Source of the DNA: an uncultured Alphaproteobacteria bacterium
GTDB lineage: Bacteria; Pseudomonadota; Alphaproteobacteria; HIMB59; GCA-002718135
DNA: 39,156 bases
NCBI GenBank assembly: GCA_902593125.1
Contig: CACJGU010000012.1
Coordinates: forward strand, 1-39,156
Direction of reading: 5' to 3'
Under the pieces are notes generated by a model, which was not told the DNA's origin, did no database searches, and worked only from the letters and a program-made list of their open reading frames with translations. Numbering within the stretch: position 1 is the stretch's first letter; each line of letters begins with the position of its first letter. Of the stretch, positions 27,513-36,121 are shown piece after piece. Position numbers and translations under genes: made by a program.

Positions 27513-29186
27513 TTAAAAAAGACCTTCAATTTCTCCTTTAGTATTTAGTTTAATCGAATTTGCCGCAGGTACGCTTGGTAAACCAGGCATAGTCATAATA
27601 TCTCCACATATTACTACTATAAACTCAGCCCCAGAAGACAATCTTACTTCTCTCACAGGTAAAACGTGGCCTGTAGGAGCTCCTTTTAGATTTGGATCAG
27701 TTGAAAAACTATACTGAGTTTTTGCAATACAAACAGGTAATTTTCCAAATCCTTTTGTTTCAAACTCTTTTAATTGTTGACGAACTTTTGTATCAGCTAC
27801 AACTTCACTAGTATGGTATATTTCCTGACCAATTTTTTCTATTTTTTTAAATAAAGGTAAATCGTCTTCATATAAAAATTTAAATGTGCTTTTGCTTTCC
27901 TCACATATATCTACAACATTCTGAGCAAGTTCTTTTGCCCCATTTCCTCCATCTGACCAATGAGTACACATAGAAGCTTTTACTCCCTGAGTTTTACAGA
28001 AATCTAGTACTGCATCTACTTCTCTTTGAGTATCAGTAATAAAATGATTTATTGCAACCGTTACTGGCAATCCAAATTTTCTTATATTATTAATATGTCT
28101 CTCTAGATTTACTAAACCATTTTTAAGTGCATCGACATTTTCATTTTTTAAATCATCTTTCGATACATCGCCATGCATTTTTAATGCTCTTATTGTTGCA
28201 ACCAGAACTACACAATCAGGTTTTAAATCTGATTTTCTACATTTAATATCTAGAAATTTTTCAGCACCCAGATCAGCACCAAAACCTGCTTCGGTAACTA
28301 CATAATCACCTAATTTTAAACTAGCTTTAGTAGCAATTACTGAATTACATCCATGAGCTATGTTAGCAAATGGTCCCCCATGAATAATTGCTGGATTATT
28401 TTCAAGTGTTTGAGTTATATTTGGTCTAAGAGCATCTTTTAATAAAACTGTCATAGGTCCTTGTGCATTAAGATCCTTTGCATAAATAGCTTTTTTATCT
28501 CTTGTATAAGCAATTGTTATATTTCCTATTCTTTCTTCAAGGTCAGTCAAATCTTTTGATAAACAGAATATAGCCATAATCTCAGATGCTACAGTAATAT
28601 CAAAACCATCTTGTCTAGGATATCCGTTTGCAACACCACCTAAGTCAACTACTATTGATCTTAGTGATCGATCATTCATATCCATAACCCTTTTCCAAAC
28701 AACCCGCCTAACATCTATATTTAATTTATTACCCCAATAAATATGGTTATCTATTAATGCAGATAAGAGGTTATGAGCTGAAGTAATTGCATGAAAATCT
28801 CCAGTAAAATGTAAATTAATTTGTTCCATAGGTACAACTTGGGCGTAGCCACCTCCTGCAGCTCCACCTTTCATTCCAAAAGACGGACCTAAACTAGGTT
28901 CTCTTAAACACACAATCGATTTTTTCCCAATTTTATTTAAACCATCACTTAGACCAACTGAAGTTGTTGTTTTTCCTTCACCTGCAGGTGTTGGAGTTAT
29001 TGCTGTAACTAGAATTAATTTACCATCTACTTTTTCTTTTAACGTATTAATATATTCTAAATTAATTTTTGCTATATGCCTACCCATAGGACTAAAAGCT
29101 TCAGGTGTATCTGGCACATTAATTCCTTCCAGAATTTCATTTATAGGACGCATCTTAGCTTTTCTTGCTATTTCAATATCTGACAT
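27513..29186 (-). CDS. fhs: Formate-tetrahydrofolate ligase
   Basis: This is a 557-residue enzyme of normal length. The nucleotide motif is [16 protein letters not shown] (65-80), followed by [23 protein letters not shown] (split over about 95-117), [16 protein letters not shown] (about 127-142) and the late block GLPSVPAA near 535. The enzyme makes 10-formyl-THF from formate, THF and ATP, or runs backward to give formate and ATP when methyl groups are being oxidised. The reverse direction fits an operon with sarcosine oxidase. A strong ribosome site (AAGGAG, complement of 29191-29196) precedes the ATG. The 105-base upstream gap holds palindromes and a candidate promoter. FolD, needed to link methylene- and formyl-THF, is not in the window. 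Confidence 0.98.
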   Translation of the reverse strand: MSDIEIARKAKMRPINEILEGINVPDTPEAFSPMGRHIAKINLEYINTLKEKVDGKLILVTAITPTPAGEGKTTTSVGLSDGLNKIGKKSIVCLREPSLGPSFGMKGGAAGGGYAQVVPMEQINLHFTGDFHAITSAHNLLSALIDNHIYWGNKLNIDVRRVVWKRVMDMNDRSLRSIVVDLGGVANGYPRQDGFDITVASEIMAIFCLSKDLTDLEERIGNITIAYTRDKKAIYAKDLNAQGPMTVLLKDALRPNITQTLENNPAIIHGGPFANIAHGCNSVIATKASLKLGDYVVTEAGFGADLGAEKFLDIKCRKSDLKPDCVVLVATIRALKMHGDVSKDDLKNENVDALKNGLVNLERHINNIRKFGLPVTVAINHFITDTQREVDAVLDFCKTQGVKASMCTHWSDGGNGAKELAQNVVDICEESKSTFKFLYEDDLPLFKKIEKIGQEIYHTSEVVADTKVRQQLKEFETKGFGKLPVCIAKTQYSFSTDPNLKGAPTGHVLPVREVRLSSGAEFIVVICGDIMTMPGLPSVPAANSIKLNTKGEIEGLF

Positions 29187-29193
29187 ATAACTC

Positions 29194-29206
29194 CTTAATT
29201 ATTAAG
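29194..29206. promoter_or_regulatory. Short palindrome overlapping the fhs ribosome site
   Basis: CTTAAT, one T, then ATTAAG form a perfect 13-bp palindrome. On the fhs mRNA this would be a 6-bp stem whose right arm takes in the first bases of the AAGGAG Shine-Dalgarno. A loop of one base is too tight for a stable hairpin, so operator or chance in AT-rich DNA are both possible. Confidence 0.25.
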
Positions 29207-29214
29207 TTTGTATT

Positions 29215-29242
29215 CTTATAGATGATGTTTTGACTGAAACAA
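29215..29242 (-). promoter_or_regulatory. Candidate promoter of the fhs-soxBDAG operon
   Basis: Reading the minus strand, TTGTTT (complement of 29237-29242) and TATAAG (complement of 29215-29220) are 16 bp apart. Its -35 box overlaps the inverted repeat at 29235-29253. A start about 7 bases downstream of TATAAG would leave a leader of roughly 20 bases before the fhs ATG. Box matches are modest. Confidence 0.35.
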
Positions 29243-29263
29243 CTTATGTTTCAATATTTGAAA
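29235..29263. promoter_or_regulatory. Overlapping inverted repeats upstream of fhs (operator candidate)
   Basis: Three TTGAAA-type half-sites alternate in direction. TGAAAC (29235-29240) pairs with GTTTCA (29248-29253) across 7 bases. TTTCAA (29249-29254) pairs with TTGAAA (29258-29263) across 3 bases. The central half-site is shared. The array lies over the candidate -35 region of the fhs-sox operon, as expected for a repressor or activator site. Confidence 0.45.
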
Positions 29264-29291
29264 TAAAAAAATGTGAAGAATTTGAGAAGCC

Positions 29292-30185
29292 TTACTCAGT
29301 CTCAAATTGTTTACTACTATTGTAAATAAAATTTGTATTTTCTAAATTATTTAACCAGTCTGAAGTTTTTTTCATACCTCCAAATGCATAGAAATGAATT
29401 TTAGTAAGACGGCTATCTACATTTTTATATGAATAATCTGCCAAATCATACATTAATTTATCTGGCGTGTTTAATGTTGCTAGTTTTGTTAAATTAAAAG
29501 CTTGTTTTGTAATAAATCTTAATGAATTTCTAATACCACACGATCTAGCATAATTGATTAATGTTTTAATAGATGCTGGACCTGGTATACCTGCGTGAAT
29601 AGGTAACAAATTACCTATTTTATTTAAATGTTTTTCCCAATCAATCAAAGATTTTGCCTCAAAAAAGAATTGAGTGGCTAAATACATTTTAAAATCAGCA
29701 TTTTTTGAAAACTGGTTTTTTTCCTTAATTGCTAAATCTAAACCTTCACCAGAAATATCAGGACTGCCCTCTGGATGACCTGCTACACCTACATACTGAA
29801 AATTATATTTTGATAAGAGATCTGTTTTAAGAACATCCATAGAAGAATTTATCTCACCAGCCTGATTTCCACCTCCTCCTATTATTAATATTTTTGAACA
29901 CCCAGCTTCATTAGCTAATTCACCTATGTATCTCTCGAGATCTTTATTATTTTCAATTGTTCTAGCTGGCAAATGAGGAATAACATCATACCCTTCAAGT
30001 TTTAATTTTTTTGCAGTTTCTATAACATTATCAGATTTTTCATCTGGTAGGTAGGTAATATAAATATTATGGTTTTTGCCAAGAAATTCTGAAAAGTTAC
30101 CATATTTTTCATAAACATTTGGGGTCGTTTCTATAGAATAGGTCTTGAGAAAATTTTTTACAACATTAATAGTTTCTTTGGACAT
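29292..30185 (-). CDS. MetF-like methylenetetrahydrofolate reductase-family protein
   Basis: This is a 297-residue TIM-barrel flavoprotein of the MTHFR family. SIETTP (17-22) aligns with the SFEFFPP strand holding the catalytic Glu. VIPHLPAR (68-75), YVGVAGHPEGSPD (131-143), FKMYLATQFFFEA (165-177) and HAGIPGP (197-203) are family landmarks. The usual R-G-D strand (Asp120 in E. coli MetF) is replaced by IIGGGGNQAGE (101-111), so that Asp appears to be missing. The frame could start at 30227, but that would overlap the divergent trhO. The ATG at 30185 gives a family-like N-terminus. Placed 105 bases upstream of fhs-soxBDAG, it probably oxidises 5-methyl-THF to methylene-THF in methyl-group catabolism. 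Service in methionine synthesis is the alternative. Confidence 0.82.
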   Translation of the reverse strand: MSKETINVVKNFLKTYSIETTPNVYEKYGNFSEFLGKNHNIYITYLPDEKSDNVIETAKKLKLEGYDVIPHLPARTIENNKDLERYIGELANEAGCSKILIIGGGGNQAGEINSSMDVLKTDLLSKYNFQYVGVAGHPEGSPDISGEGLDLAIKEKNQFSKNADFKMYLATQFFFEAKSLIDWEKHLNKIGNLLPIHAGIPGPASIKTLINYARSCGIRNSLRFITKQAFNLTKLATLNTPDKLMYDLADYSYKNVDSRLTKIHFYAFGGMKKTSDWLNNLENTNFIYNSSKQFETE

Positions 30186-30216
30186 AAATTCATAGAATCT
30201 TATATTAATTAATGAA

Positions 30217-31152
30217 ATGAACAACAACTTCTTTACTATAATTACTTTTTATCAATTTAAAAAAATTAATAATAAGGAAGAACTAATTTTAAAGCTAAAA
30301 AACTTTTGTAAATTTAACAAAATTAAAGGAACTTTGTTAGTTGCAGAAGAGGGTATAAATGGAACAATTGCAGGTAAAAATAAAAGTATAGATGAATTTA
30401 TATTACTTTTGAATAGTCTTAACTTTTCTGATCATAATTTAAAAAAATCATATTCTTTTTTCATGCCATTCCCAAAAATTAAGGTTAGGTCAAAAAAAGA
30501 AATAGTTACTTTAAGAACAAAGTTTTCAAATCCCGAAACTGTATCTGGAAAAAAAATTAACTACCTTGACTGGAACAATTATATTAGAGATGAAGAGACA
30601 ATAATTATTGATGTAAGAAATGAATTTGAAATAAAATTAGGTTCTTTTGAAAAATCAATTAATCCAAAAACAAAAAGTTTTACAGACTTTAAATCATTTA
30701 TAAAAAATGAGCTTAGTAATTTCAAGAATAAAAAAATAGCAATGTATTGTACCGGAGGAATTAGGTGTGAAAAGGCTTCTTCTTATATGATTATGAAAGG
30801 CTTTAAAGATGTTTCGCAACTGGATGGTGGTATATTAAAATATTTAGAAAATACAAAAAAAACTAATTCATTATGGAAAGGGGAATGTTTTGTTTTCGAC
30901 AACAGAGTATCATTAAAAAATGAATTAAAAGAAGGATCATACAGCTTATGTCATGGCTGCCGCCAACCTTTAACTCGTGATGATAAGTCTTCAAAATATT
31001 ATATATCTGGAATATCTTGTCATAATTGTTTTGATAAAACATCTCTAGAAAAGAAAAAAAATTTATTGGAAAGAAACAAACAAATTAATCTTGCCAAGAA
31101 GAGAGGGGTTTTCAATAGATATATCAAGCAATCTATTTTAGAATATGAGTAA
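30217..31152 (+). CDS. trhO: tRNA uridine(34) hydroxylase TrhO (YceA), rhodanese-type
   Basis: This is a 311-residue protein with an N-terminal acylphosphatase-like domain (LVAEEGINGTIAG, 41-53) and a rhodanese domain (IIDVRNEFEIKLG, about 130-142). The active loop is MYCTGGIRCEKAS with Cys178. A C-terminal Cys-rich tail (CHGCRQPL and ISCHNCF) matches TrhO proteins. It performs oxygen-dependent hydroxylation of U34 in certain tRNAs, the first step toward cmo5U/mo5U. It is divergent from the MetF-like gene (31 bases between the chosen starts). Confidence 0.94.
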   Translation: MNNNFFTIITFYQFKKINNKEELILKLKNFCKFNKIKGTLLVAEEGINGTIAGKNKSIDEFILLLNSLNFSDHNLKKSYSFFMPFPKIKVRSKKEIVTLRTKFSNPETVSGKKINYLDWNNYIRDEETIIIDVRNEFEIKLGSFEKSINPKTKSFTDFKSFIKNELSNFKNKKIAMYCTGGIRCEKASSYMIMKGFKDVSQLDGGILKYLENTKKTNSLWKGECFVFDNRVSLKNELKEGSYSLCHGCRQPLTRDDKSSKYYISGISCHNCFDKTSLEKKKNLLERNKQINLAKKRGVFNRYIKQSILEYE

Positions 31153-31193
31153 AAAATACTTTATTTCATATTTTTATTCTGTATAGACACCCA

Positions 31194-31388
31194 ATGGCAA
31201 AAAAAACATCTTTCGCTCTTAAACAATTAGTTCCAGAAGAAAATCCTAAAACTGGCACAAAATACATTGTAAGAAAACCAACCAAAGGAATGAAAGTAGC
31301 TGAAAAGTTACGAATGAAGAAATACGATCCAGTTCTAAAAAAACATGTTTGGTTTGTTGAGAAAAAAATGCCTCCCCATTCTAAATAA
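31194..31388 (+). CDS. rpmG: Ribosomal protein L33 (bL33), slightly long form
   Basis: This is a 64-residue basic protein. From TGTKYIVRKPTK (21-32) onward it follows L33, with EKLRMKKYDPVLKKHVWFVEKKM (split over 37-59) matching the K-Y-D-P-x-x-[RK]-K-H-V-x-[FY]-x-E-x-K core. There are no zinc cysteines, as in most alphaproteobacterial L33. It is about 9 residues longer than the usual 55, with extra residues near 14-20 and a MPPHSK tail. It would sit in the large subunit near the E site. It is flanked by trhO (41 bases) and the photolyase gene (46 bases), the usual kind of isolated L33 locus. Confidence 0.85.
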   Translation: MAKKTSFALKQLVPEENPKTGTKYIVRKPTKGMKVAEKLRMKKYDPVLKKHVWFVEKKMPPHSK

Positions 31389-31434
31389 TTTATTTACCTC
31401 TTTAATTTATTCTAAATTAACATAATTTAAAATT

Positions 31435-32856
31435 ATGAAAGCTAAATTTGGAATACATTGGTTTAGGCAGGATCTTAGAATAGAAAATAACCCATCTTTA
31501 ATATCATTATCCGAAAAAGTTCAGCAGGTTATACCAATATATATATTTGATACAAATCAAAGAATTGGATCAGTATCAAAATGGTGGTTAGAAAAATCTA
31601 TTTCAAGTCTTAGCTTAAATATTTCTAAACATGGAGGGAAACTCAATATTTTTATGGGTCAACCAGAAAAAATAATCTCTTCGATTATAAAAGAAGAAAA
31701 ATTTGATTTATTTTCATGGAACAGATTGTATGATCCATATTCCATAAATAGAGATACTAAAATTAAATCATTAATATCCACAGCCAAAATTGAATGTGAA
31801 AGTCATAATGGATATCTATTAAATGAGCCTTGGAATATCAAAAATAAAAGCGGATCCTTTTTTAAAGTTTTTACCCCATACTGGCGCAATTGTGATCAAG
31901 TTATAAAATCAAATAAATTAAAAAAAAATAATGTAAAAATTTGTTTTGCTAAAATTAAAATTAATAAAGAAATAAATATAGAAGAACTAAACCTAACAAC
32001 GAATAATAAAAAGTGGTTAAAAAAAATAGAAAAAAACTGGCATCCTGGAGAAATTAATGCCCAAAAGAAATTAAAGTTATATATTCTTGATAAAGCTAAT
32101 AATTATTCAAATGGTAGAGATAGGCCAGACAAAGATTTTACATCAAAATTATCTCCACACCTGCATTTTGGAGAAATTTCTCCATTCCAAGTATATCACG
32201 ATATACAAAATGATAAAAAAATTAATATTTTAAATAAAAATAAATTTTTAGCAGAGCTTGGATGGAGAGATTTTTCATATAACTTACTTTATCATTATCC
32301 TACAATGATAAGTAAACCTATTCAGAATAAATTTAATAAGTTTCCTTGGATAAAAAACAACAAACATTTAAATTTATGGCAAAAAGGAATTACGGGTATT
32401 CCAATAGTTGATGCAGGTATGAGGCAATTATACAAAACTGGATGGATGCATAATCGAGTTAGAATGATAGTTGGATCATTTCTTACAAAAAATTTGCTTT
32501 TACATTGGAAGCATGGTGAAGAATGGTTTTTTGATACTTTAGTTGATGCTGATGTTGGTTCAAATTCTGCTGGATGGCAATGGATTTCTGGATGTGGTGC
32601 AGATGCTAGTCCATATTTTAGAATATTTAATCCAATATTGCAGGGTCAAAAATTTGATCCTAATGGAGATTATGTAAGGGAATTTGTGCCTGAGCTTAAA
32701 AAGATTCCAACAAAATATATTCACAATCCATGGCAAATGCCCTTAATTGATCAAGAGACCTATAAATTTAAAATTGGTGAAAATTATCCCTCACCTGTAG
32801 TAGATTTAAAAGAAACTAGAGAGAGAGCACTTTCTGCTTTTAAAACAATTAATTAA
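31435..32856 (+). CDS. phrB: Deoxyribodipyrimidine photolyase (class I CPD photolyase)
   Basis: This is a 473-residue protein. The N-terminal antenna domain starts FGIHWFRQDLRIENNPSL. The C-terminal FAD/DNA domain has SPHLHFGEISPFQVY (about 239-253), AELGWRDFSYNLLYHYP (about 278-294), TGIPIVDAGMRQLYKTGWMHNRVRM (about 319-343) and DADVGSNSAGWQWISGCGADASPYFRIFNP (split near 370-400). This last block lines FAD and contains the electron-transfer Trp. It repairs UV-made cyclobutane pyrimidine dimers with blue light. The next gene starts 2 bases beyond its stop, beginning the five-gene run with lipid-modifying enzymes. A cryptochrome-like role is less likely given the full DNA-binding motif set. 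Confidence 0.95.
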   Translation: MKAKFGIHWFRQDLRIENNPSLISLSEKVQQVIPIYIFDTNQRIGSVSKWWLEKSISSLSLNISKHGGKLNIFMGQPEKIISSIIKEEKFDLFSWNRLYDPYSINRDTKIKSLISTAKIECESHNGYLLNEPWNIKNKSGSFFKVFTPYWRNCDQVIKSNKLKKNNVKICFAKIKINKEINIEELNLTTNNKKWLKKIEKNWHPGEINAQKKLKLYILDKANNYSNGRDRPDKDFTSKLSPHLHFGEISPFQVYHDIQNDKKINILNKNKFLAELGWRDFSYNLLYHYPTMISKPIQNKFNKFPWIKNNKHLNLWQKGITGIPIVDAGMRQLYKTGWMHNRVRMIVGSFLTKNLLLHWKHGEEWFFDTLVDADVGSNSAGWQWISGCGADASPYFRIFNPILQGQKFDPNGDYVREFVPELKKIPTKYIHNPWQMPLIDQETYKFKIGENYPSPVVDLKETRERALSAFKTIN

Positions 32857-32857
32857 T

Positions 32858-34153
32858 GTGAAAGAAAAAATTGCAATTATTGGTTCTGGAATATCAGGTT
32901 TAACAGCTTCTTATTTTCTTTCTAGTAAATATGAAGTGCATTTATTTGAAAAAAATAAAAGACTAGGCGGTCATACAAGAACCCTAAATGTAAAAGAAAA
33001 CACTAAATACTTATCTATAGATACAGGTTTTATAGTTTTCAATGAGAATAATTATCCTGATTTAACAAAATTTTTAAATAAACTTAAAGTACATTATAGT
33101 GCCTCAGATATGTCGTTTTCGTTTTCAAATGAAAACCCACTTATTGAATATTGTGGAAAAAATTTATTTTCACTTTTTGCAAATTTCAGGAATTTTTTTT
33201 CTTTTCAATTTTATAAAATGATTTTTGAAATCAAAAGATTATATAATTTATGTCAAAATTTAGATACCAATACTATAGATAAAGATAAGACATTAAATAA
33301 ATTTTTAAATGAAAATAATTTTTCATCTTATCTTAAAGAATATCATATTTTACCAATGATATCATCTATTTGGTCTAGTGATATTAGTGATGTTGATAAA
33401 TTTCCACTTATTACTTTTGTTAATTTTTTTCAAAACCATTCATTATTTAAATTAAAAAAAAGGCCAAAATGGAAATTCATTACAGGTGGAAGTAATGAAT
33501 ATATTAAAAAAATTATTAATAAAAATTTATTTAATTATAAAACAAATTTTATTATAAAAAAAATTTATAGGGATAAAAAGTCAATTAAAATTCAAAATAA
33601 AGATGGTGAAATATTTGAATTTGACAAAATTGTTTTTGCAGTTCACGCTGATCAAGTTTTAGACTTATTAGAAAAACCAAGTAAAGAGGAGATGGATATA
33701 TTTTCTAAGTTTAAATATACTATCAACTCAGCATTTTTACACTCTGATCCCACTTTAATGCCAAAGTCAAAAAAAGCATGGGCAAGTTGGAATTTTCTTA
33801 AAAGAACTTCTAGTAATAAATTTACCCTAACTTATTGGATGAACTTACTTCAAAATTTATCTACCAATAAAAATTATTTTGTGACAATTAATCCATATAA
33901 AAAACCTCAAAATATTATCAACGAAACTGTATTTGAGCATCCCATCTATTCAACTGAAACATTAAAGGCACAAAAAGAAGTTATGAAAATTCAAGGATTA
34001 AATAAGACATATTATTGTGGCGCTTACCTAGGTTATGGTTTTCATGAGGATGGCATACAATCATCAGCACATATTTCTAAGTTATTGGGTTGTAATTTGC
34101 CTTGGCAGCGAGATTATAAATTTTATAATAGATTGCAAATTAAATTTGAATGA
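32858..34153 (+). CDS. FAD-dependent amine oxidase-type oxidoreductase (COG2907 group)
   Basis: This is a 431-residue flavoprotein. IAIIGSGISGLTASYFLS (5-22) is the dinucleotide fold. FEKNKRLGGHTRTLNV (about 34-49) with GGHTRT is a hallmark of the COG2907 group, and CGAYLGYGFHEDGIQS near the C-terminus closes the FAD site. The start is GTG at 32858; an ATG two bases earlier is in another frame and meets a stop at once. It overlaps the DUF1365 gene by 4 bases. In Rhodobacter, COG2907/DUF1365/CFA-type genes belong to the RpoE-ChrR singlet-oxygen response. A flavoprotein of this kind is part of furan fatty acid formation there (as I recall). Here it could be a fatty-acyl desaturase acting after the CFA-type enzyme, but this is inferred from context. 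Confidence 0.88.
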   Translation: MKEKIAIIGSGISGLTASYFLSSKYEVHLFEKNKRLGGHTRTLNVKENTKYLSIDTGFIVFNENNYPDLTKFLNKLKVHYSASDMSFSFSNENPLIEYCGKNLFSLFANFRNFFSFQFYKMIFEIKRLYNLCQNLDTNTIDKDKTLNKFLNENNFSSYLKEYHILPMISSIWSSDISDVDKFPLITFVNFFQNHSLFKLKKRPKWKFITGGSNEYIKKIINKNLFNYKTNFIIKKIYRDKKSIKIQNKDGEIFEFDKIVFAVHADQVLDLLEKPSKEEMDIFSKFKYTINSAFLHSDPTLMPKSKKAWASWNFLKRTSSNKFTLTYWMNLLQNLSTNKNYFVTINPYKKPQNIINETVFEHPIYSTETLKAQKEVMKIQGLNKTYYCGAYLGYGFHEDGIQSSAHISKLLGCNLPWQRDYKFYNRLQIKFE

Positions 34154-34923
34154 CATCGCAAATACTTTTATCTAAAATAATACATAGAAGATTTATTCCT
34201 TTTAAGCATACACTTAAATATAACGTCCCCAGTTTATATTTAAATCTTGATCACTTAGAAGATTTAAATAAAAAGTATAATTTTTTTTCATCAAATTCAT
34301 TTAACCTTTTCTCATTTTATGAATCTGATCATGGTTATAGAGATCACCGAACAGTTAAATCCTTTGTAGAAGAAACTTTATATAAGTACAATATTAGTTA
34401 TCAAGATTTAAAAATTATGATTTTGTGCTTCCCCAGAATACTTGGATATGTATTTGATCCTTTATCAATTATCTATTGTTATGATTCTGGCAAATTAATT
34501 TCAATCTTATATGAAGTAAAAAATACCACAAATGAACAACATACATATATTTTTAAAGGAGATGCTAATTCTAATAACTTTAAACTATATCATAAATGTT
34601 CAAAACGATTCTATGTATCGCCATTCATTGAGATGGATGCACATTACAAATTTTTTAATAAGATAGTAAATAATGAAATAAATATTAATATTGATCTTTT
34701 TGATAAAAATAATAAAAAAGTCTTAACAGCATCACAATATGGAAAATTAATAGATTTAAATAAAAAAAATATGTTTAAATTTCTCTCATATAATCCTCTA
34801 TTAGGCTTCAAGGTAATGCTTGGAATACTTTTAGAGGCAATGAAAATAATTTTTAAAGGTGGAAAATATTATGCTAGAAAACAGAAACCTAATGATACAA
34901 TAAGTTTCGAAGGTAATTTCTAA
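34150..34923 (+). CDS. DUF1365 family protein
   Basis: This is a 257-residue protein of the DUF1365 (COG3496) family. Recognisable stretches are IIHRRFIPFKHTLKYNVPSLYLNLD (split over 10-34), YRDHRTVKSFVEETL (about 62-76), CFPRILGYVFDPLSIIYCYD (about 92-111), YEVKNTTNEQHTY (about 118-130), and KRFYVSPFIEMDAHYKF (about 146-162) followed by a basic tail. The biochemical role is unknown; the family is nearly always found beside the COG2907 flavoprotein and CFA synthase. Overlap of 4 bases with the flavoprotein gene and 1 base gap to cfa place it inside one transcription unit. Confidence 0.93.
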   Translation: MTSQILLSKIIHRRFIPFKHTLKYNVPSLYLNLDHLEDLNKKYNFFSSNSFNLFSFYESDHGYRDHRTVKSFVEETLYKYNISYQDLKIMILCFPRILGYVFDPLSIIYCYDSGKLISILYEVKNTTNEQHTYIFKGDANSNNFKLYHKCSKRFYVSPFIEMDAHYKFFNKIVNNEININIDLFDKNNKKVLTASQYGKLIDLNKKNMFKFLSYNPLLGFKVMLGILLEAMKIIFKGGKYYARKQKPNDTISFEGNF

Positions 34924-34924
34924 A

Positions 34925-36118
34925 ATGAATTTTTTAAAAAATAATGCTGAAAAATCTTTTGAAATATTACTTAATAACTTTTTATCAAAAATAAATTATG
35001 GAACTTTGGCAGTAACTTTTCCATCTGGAAATTGCAAAATATTTGAAGGAAAGGAAAAAGGTTATTCTGCGCAAATTCAAATTCATAATTATAGTTTTTT
35101 AACTTATATATTTAAAAAAGGTTCAGTTGGTTTTGCTGAAGCTTATATAAATGGTGTTTATTCAACTAATAATTTAACTAATCTTTTAATGCTGTCACAT
35201 AAAAATGAAAATTTTTTCTTAGATAGTATTAAATCAAATTTTTTTTATTCAACTTTTTCAAAAATAAAGCATTTTTTAAATAATAATACAAAAAGTCAAA
35301 GTAAAAAAAATATAAAATATCATTACGATTTAGGAAATACATTTTACGAGAAGTGGCTAGATAAAACTATGACCTACTCATCGGCAATATTTGATAAAGA
35401 TAACACAAGCCTTCCAGATGCACAGATAAATAAATATAAAAAAATTGCAGACTCATTAAAATTAAATGAAAATTCTCAAACTTTAGAAATTGGTTGTGGA
35501 TGGGGTGGATTTTCAACTTTCGTTGCAAAAAAATATAAATGCAAAGTAGATGCAATAACCATTTCTAAGGAACAATTTAATTATACAGCCAGTAAAATAC
35601 AAAAAGAGGGCTTGAATGAAAAGGTATCTGTACTTTTTAAGGACTATCGTGATGTAAATACAAAATACTCAAACATAGCTTCAATTGAAATGTTTGAAGC
35701 AGTTGGAAAAAAATATTGGGCAAATTATTTTGAAACCATTCAAAACTCTCTGTCTAATCAAGGAAAAGCAGCTTTACAAATAATAACCATAAATGAATCA
35801 AGAGCCACAGATTATCAAAGAACACCAGATTTTATTCAGCAATATATATTCCCAGGAGGTATGCTGCCAACAAAAGAACAACTTCAAAATAATGCAAAAG
35901 AAGTTGGGCTTAAATGTCTTGAATTGATTAGTTTTGGAAAATCATATGCAAAAACATTAAATATTTGGAATTCGCAATTTCAAAACTCATGGAGAGATGT
36001 TGCTAGTTTTGGCTTTGATGAAAAATTTAAAAGAATGTGGGAATATTATTTTGCTTATTGCGAAACAGGCTTTCTAAGTAATTCAACTGACGTATCTCAT
36101 TTCTTAATAAAAAGATAG
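34925..36118 (+). CDS. cfa: Cyclopropane-fatty-acyl-phospholipid synthase family methyltransferase
   Basis: This is a 397-residue SAM-dependent enzyme. KYHYDLGNTFYEKWLDKTMTYSSAIF (split over about 131-156), SAM site LEIGCGWGGFSTFVAKKYKC (about 189-208), SIEMFEAVGKKYW (about 254-266), QYIFPGGMLPT (about 306-316) and YYFAYCETGFLS near the end match CFA synthases. It methylates the double bond of unsaturated acyl chains in phospholipids to make cyclopropane, or methyl-branched chains in related enzymes such as UfaM. Which product is made cannot be read from sequence alone. It follows DUF1365 after one base and precedes the DUF2878 gene by three. The operon with photolyase points to a role under light and oxidative stress. 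Confidence 0.92.
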   Translation: MNFLKNNAEKSFEILLNNFLSKINYGTLAVTFPSGNCKIFEGKEKGYSAQIQIHNYSFLTYIFKKGSVGFAEAYINGVYSTNNLTNLLMLSHKNENFFLDSIKSNFFYSTFSKIKHFLNNNTKSQSKKNIKYHYDLGNTFYEKWLDKTMTYSSAIFDKDNTSLPDAQINKYKKIADSLKLNENSQTLEIGCGWGGFSTFVAKKYKCKVDAITISKEQFNYTASKIQKEGLNEKVSVLFKDYRDVNTKYSNIASIEMFEAVGKKYWANYFETIQNSLSNQGKAALQIITINESRATDYQRTPDFIQQYIFPGGMLPTKEQLQNNAKEVGLKCLELISFGKSYAKTLNIWNSQFQNSWRDVASFGFDEKFKRMWEYYFAYCETGFLSNSTDVSHFLIKR

Positions 36119-36121
36119 ATT

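Noticed and set aside
30186-30227. Upstream 14-codon extension of the MetF-like frame
   Set aside because: It would overlap the divergent trhO start. The ATG at 30185 yields a family-like N-terminus.
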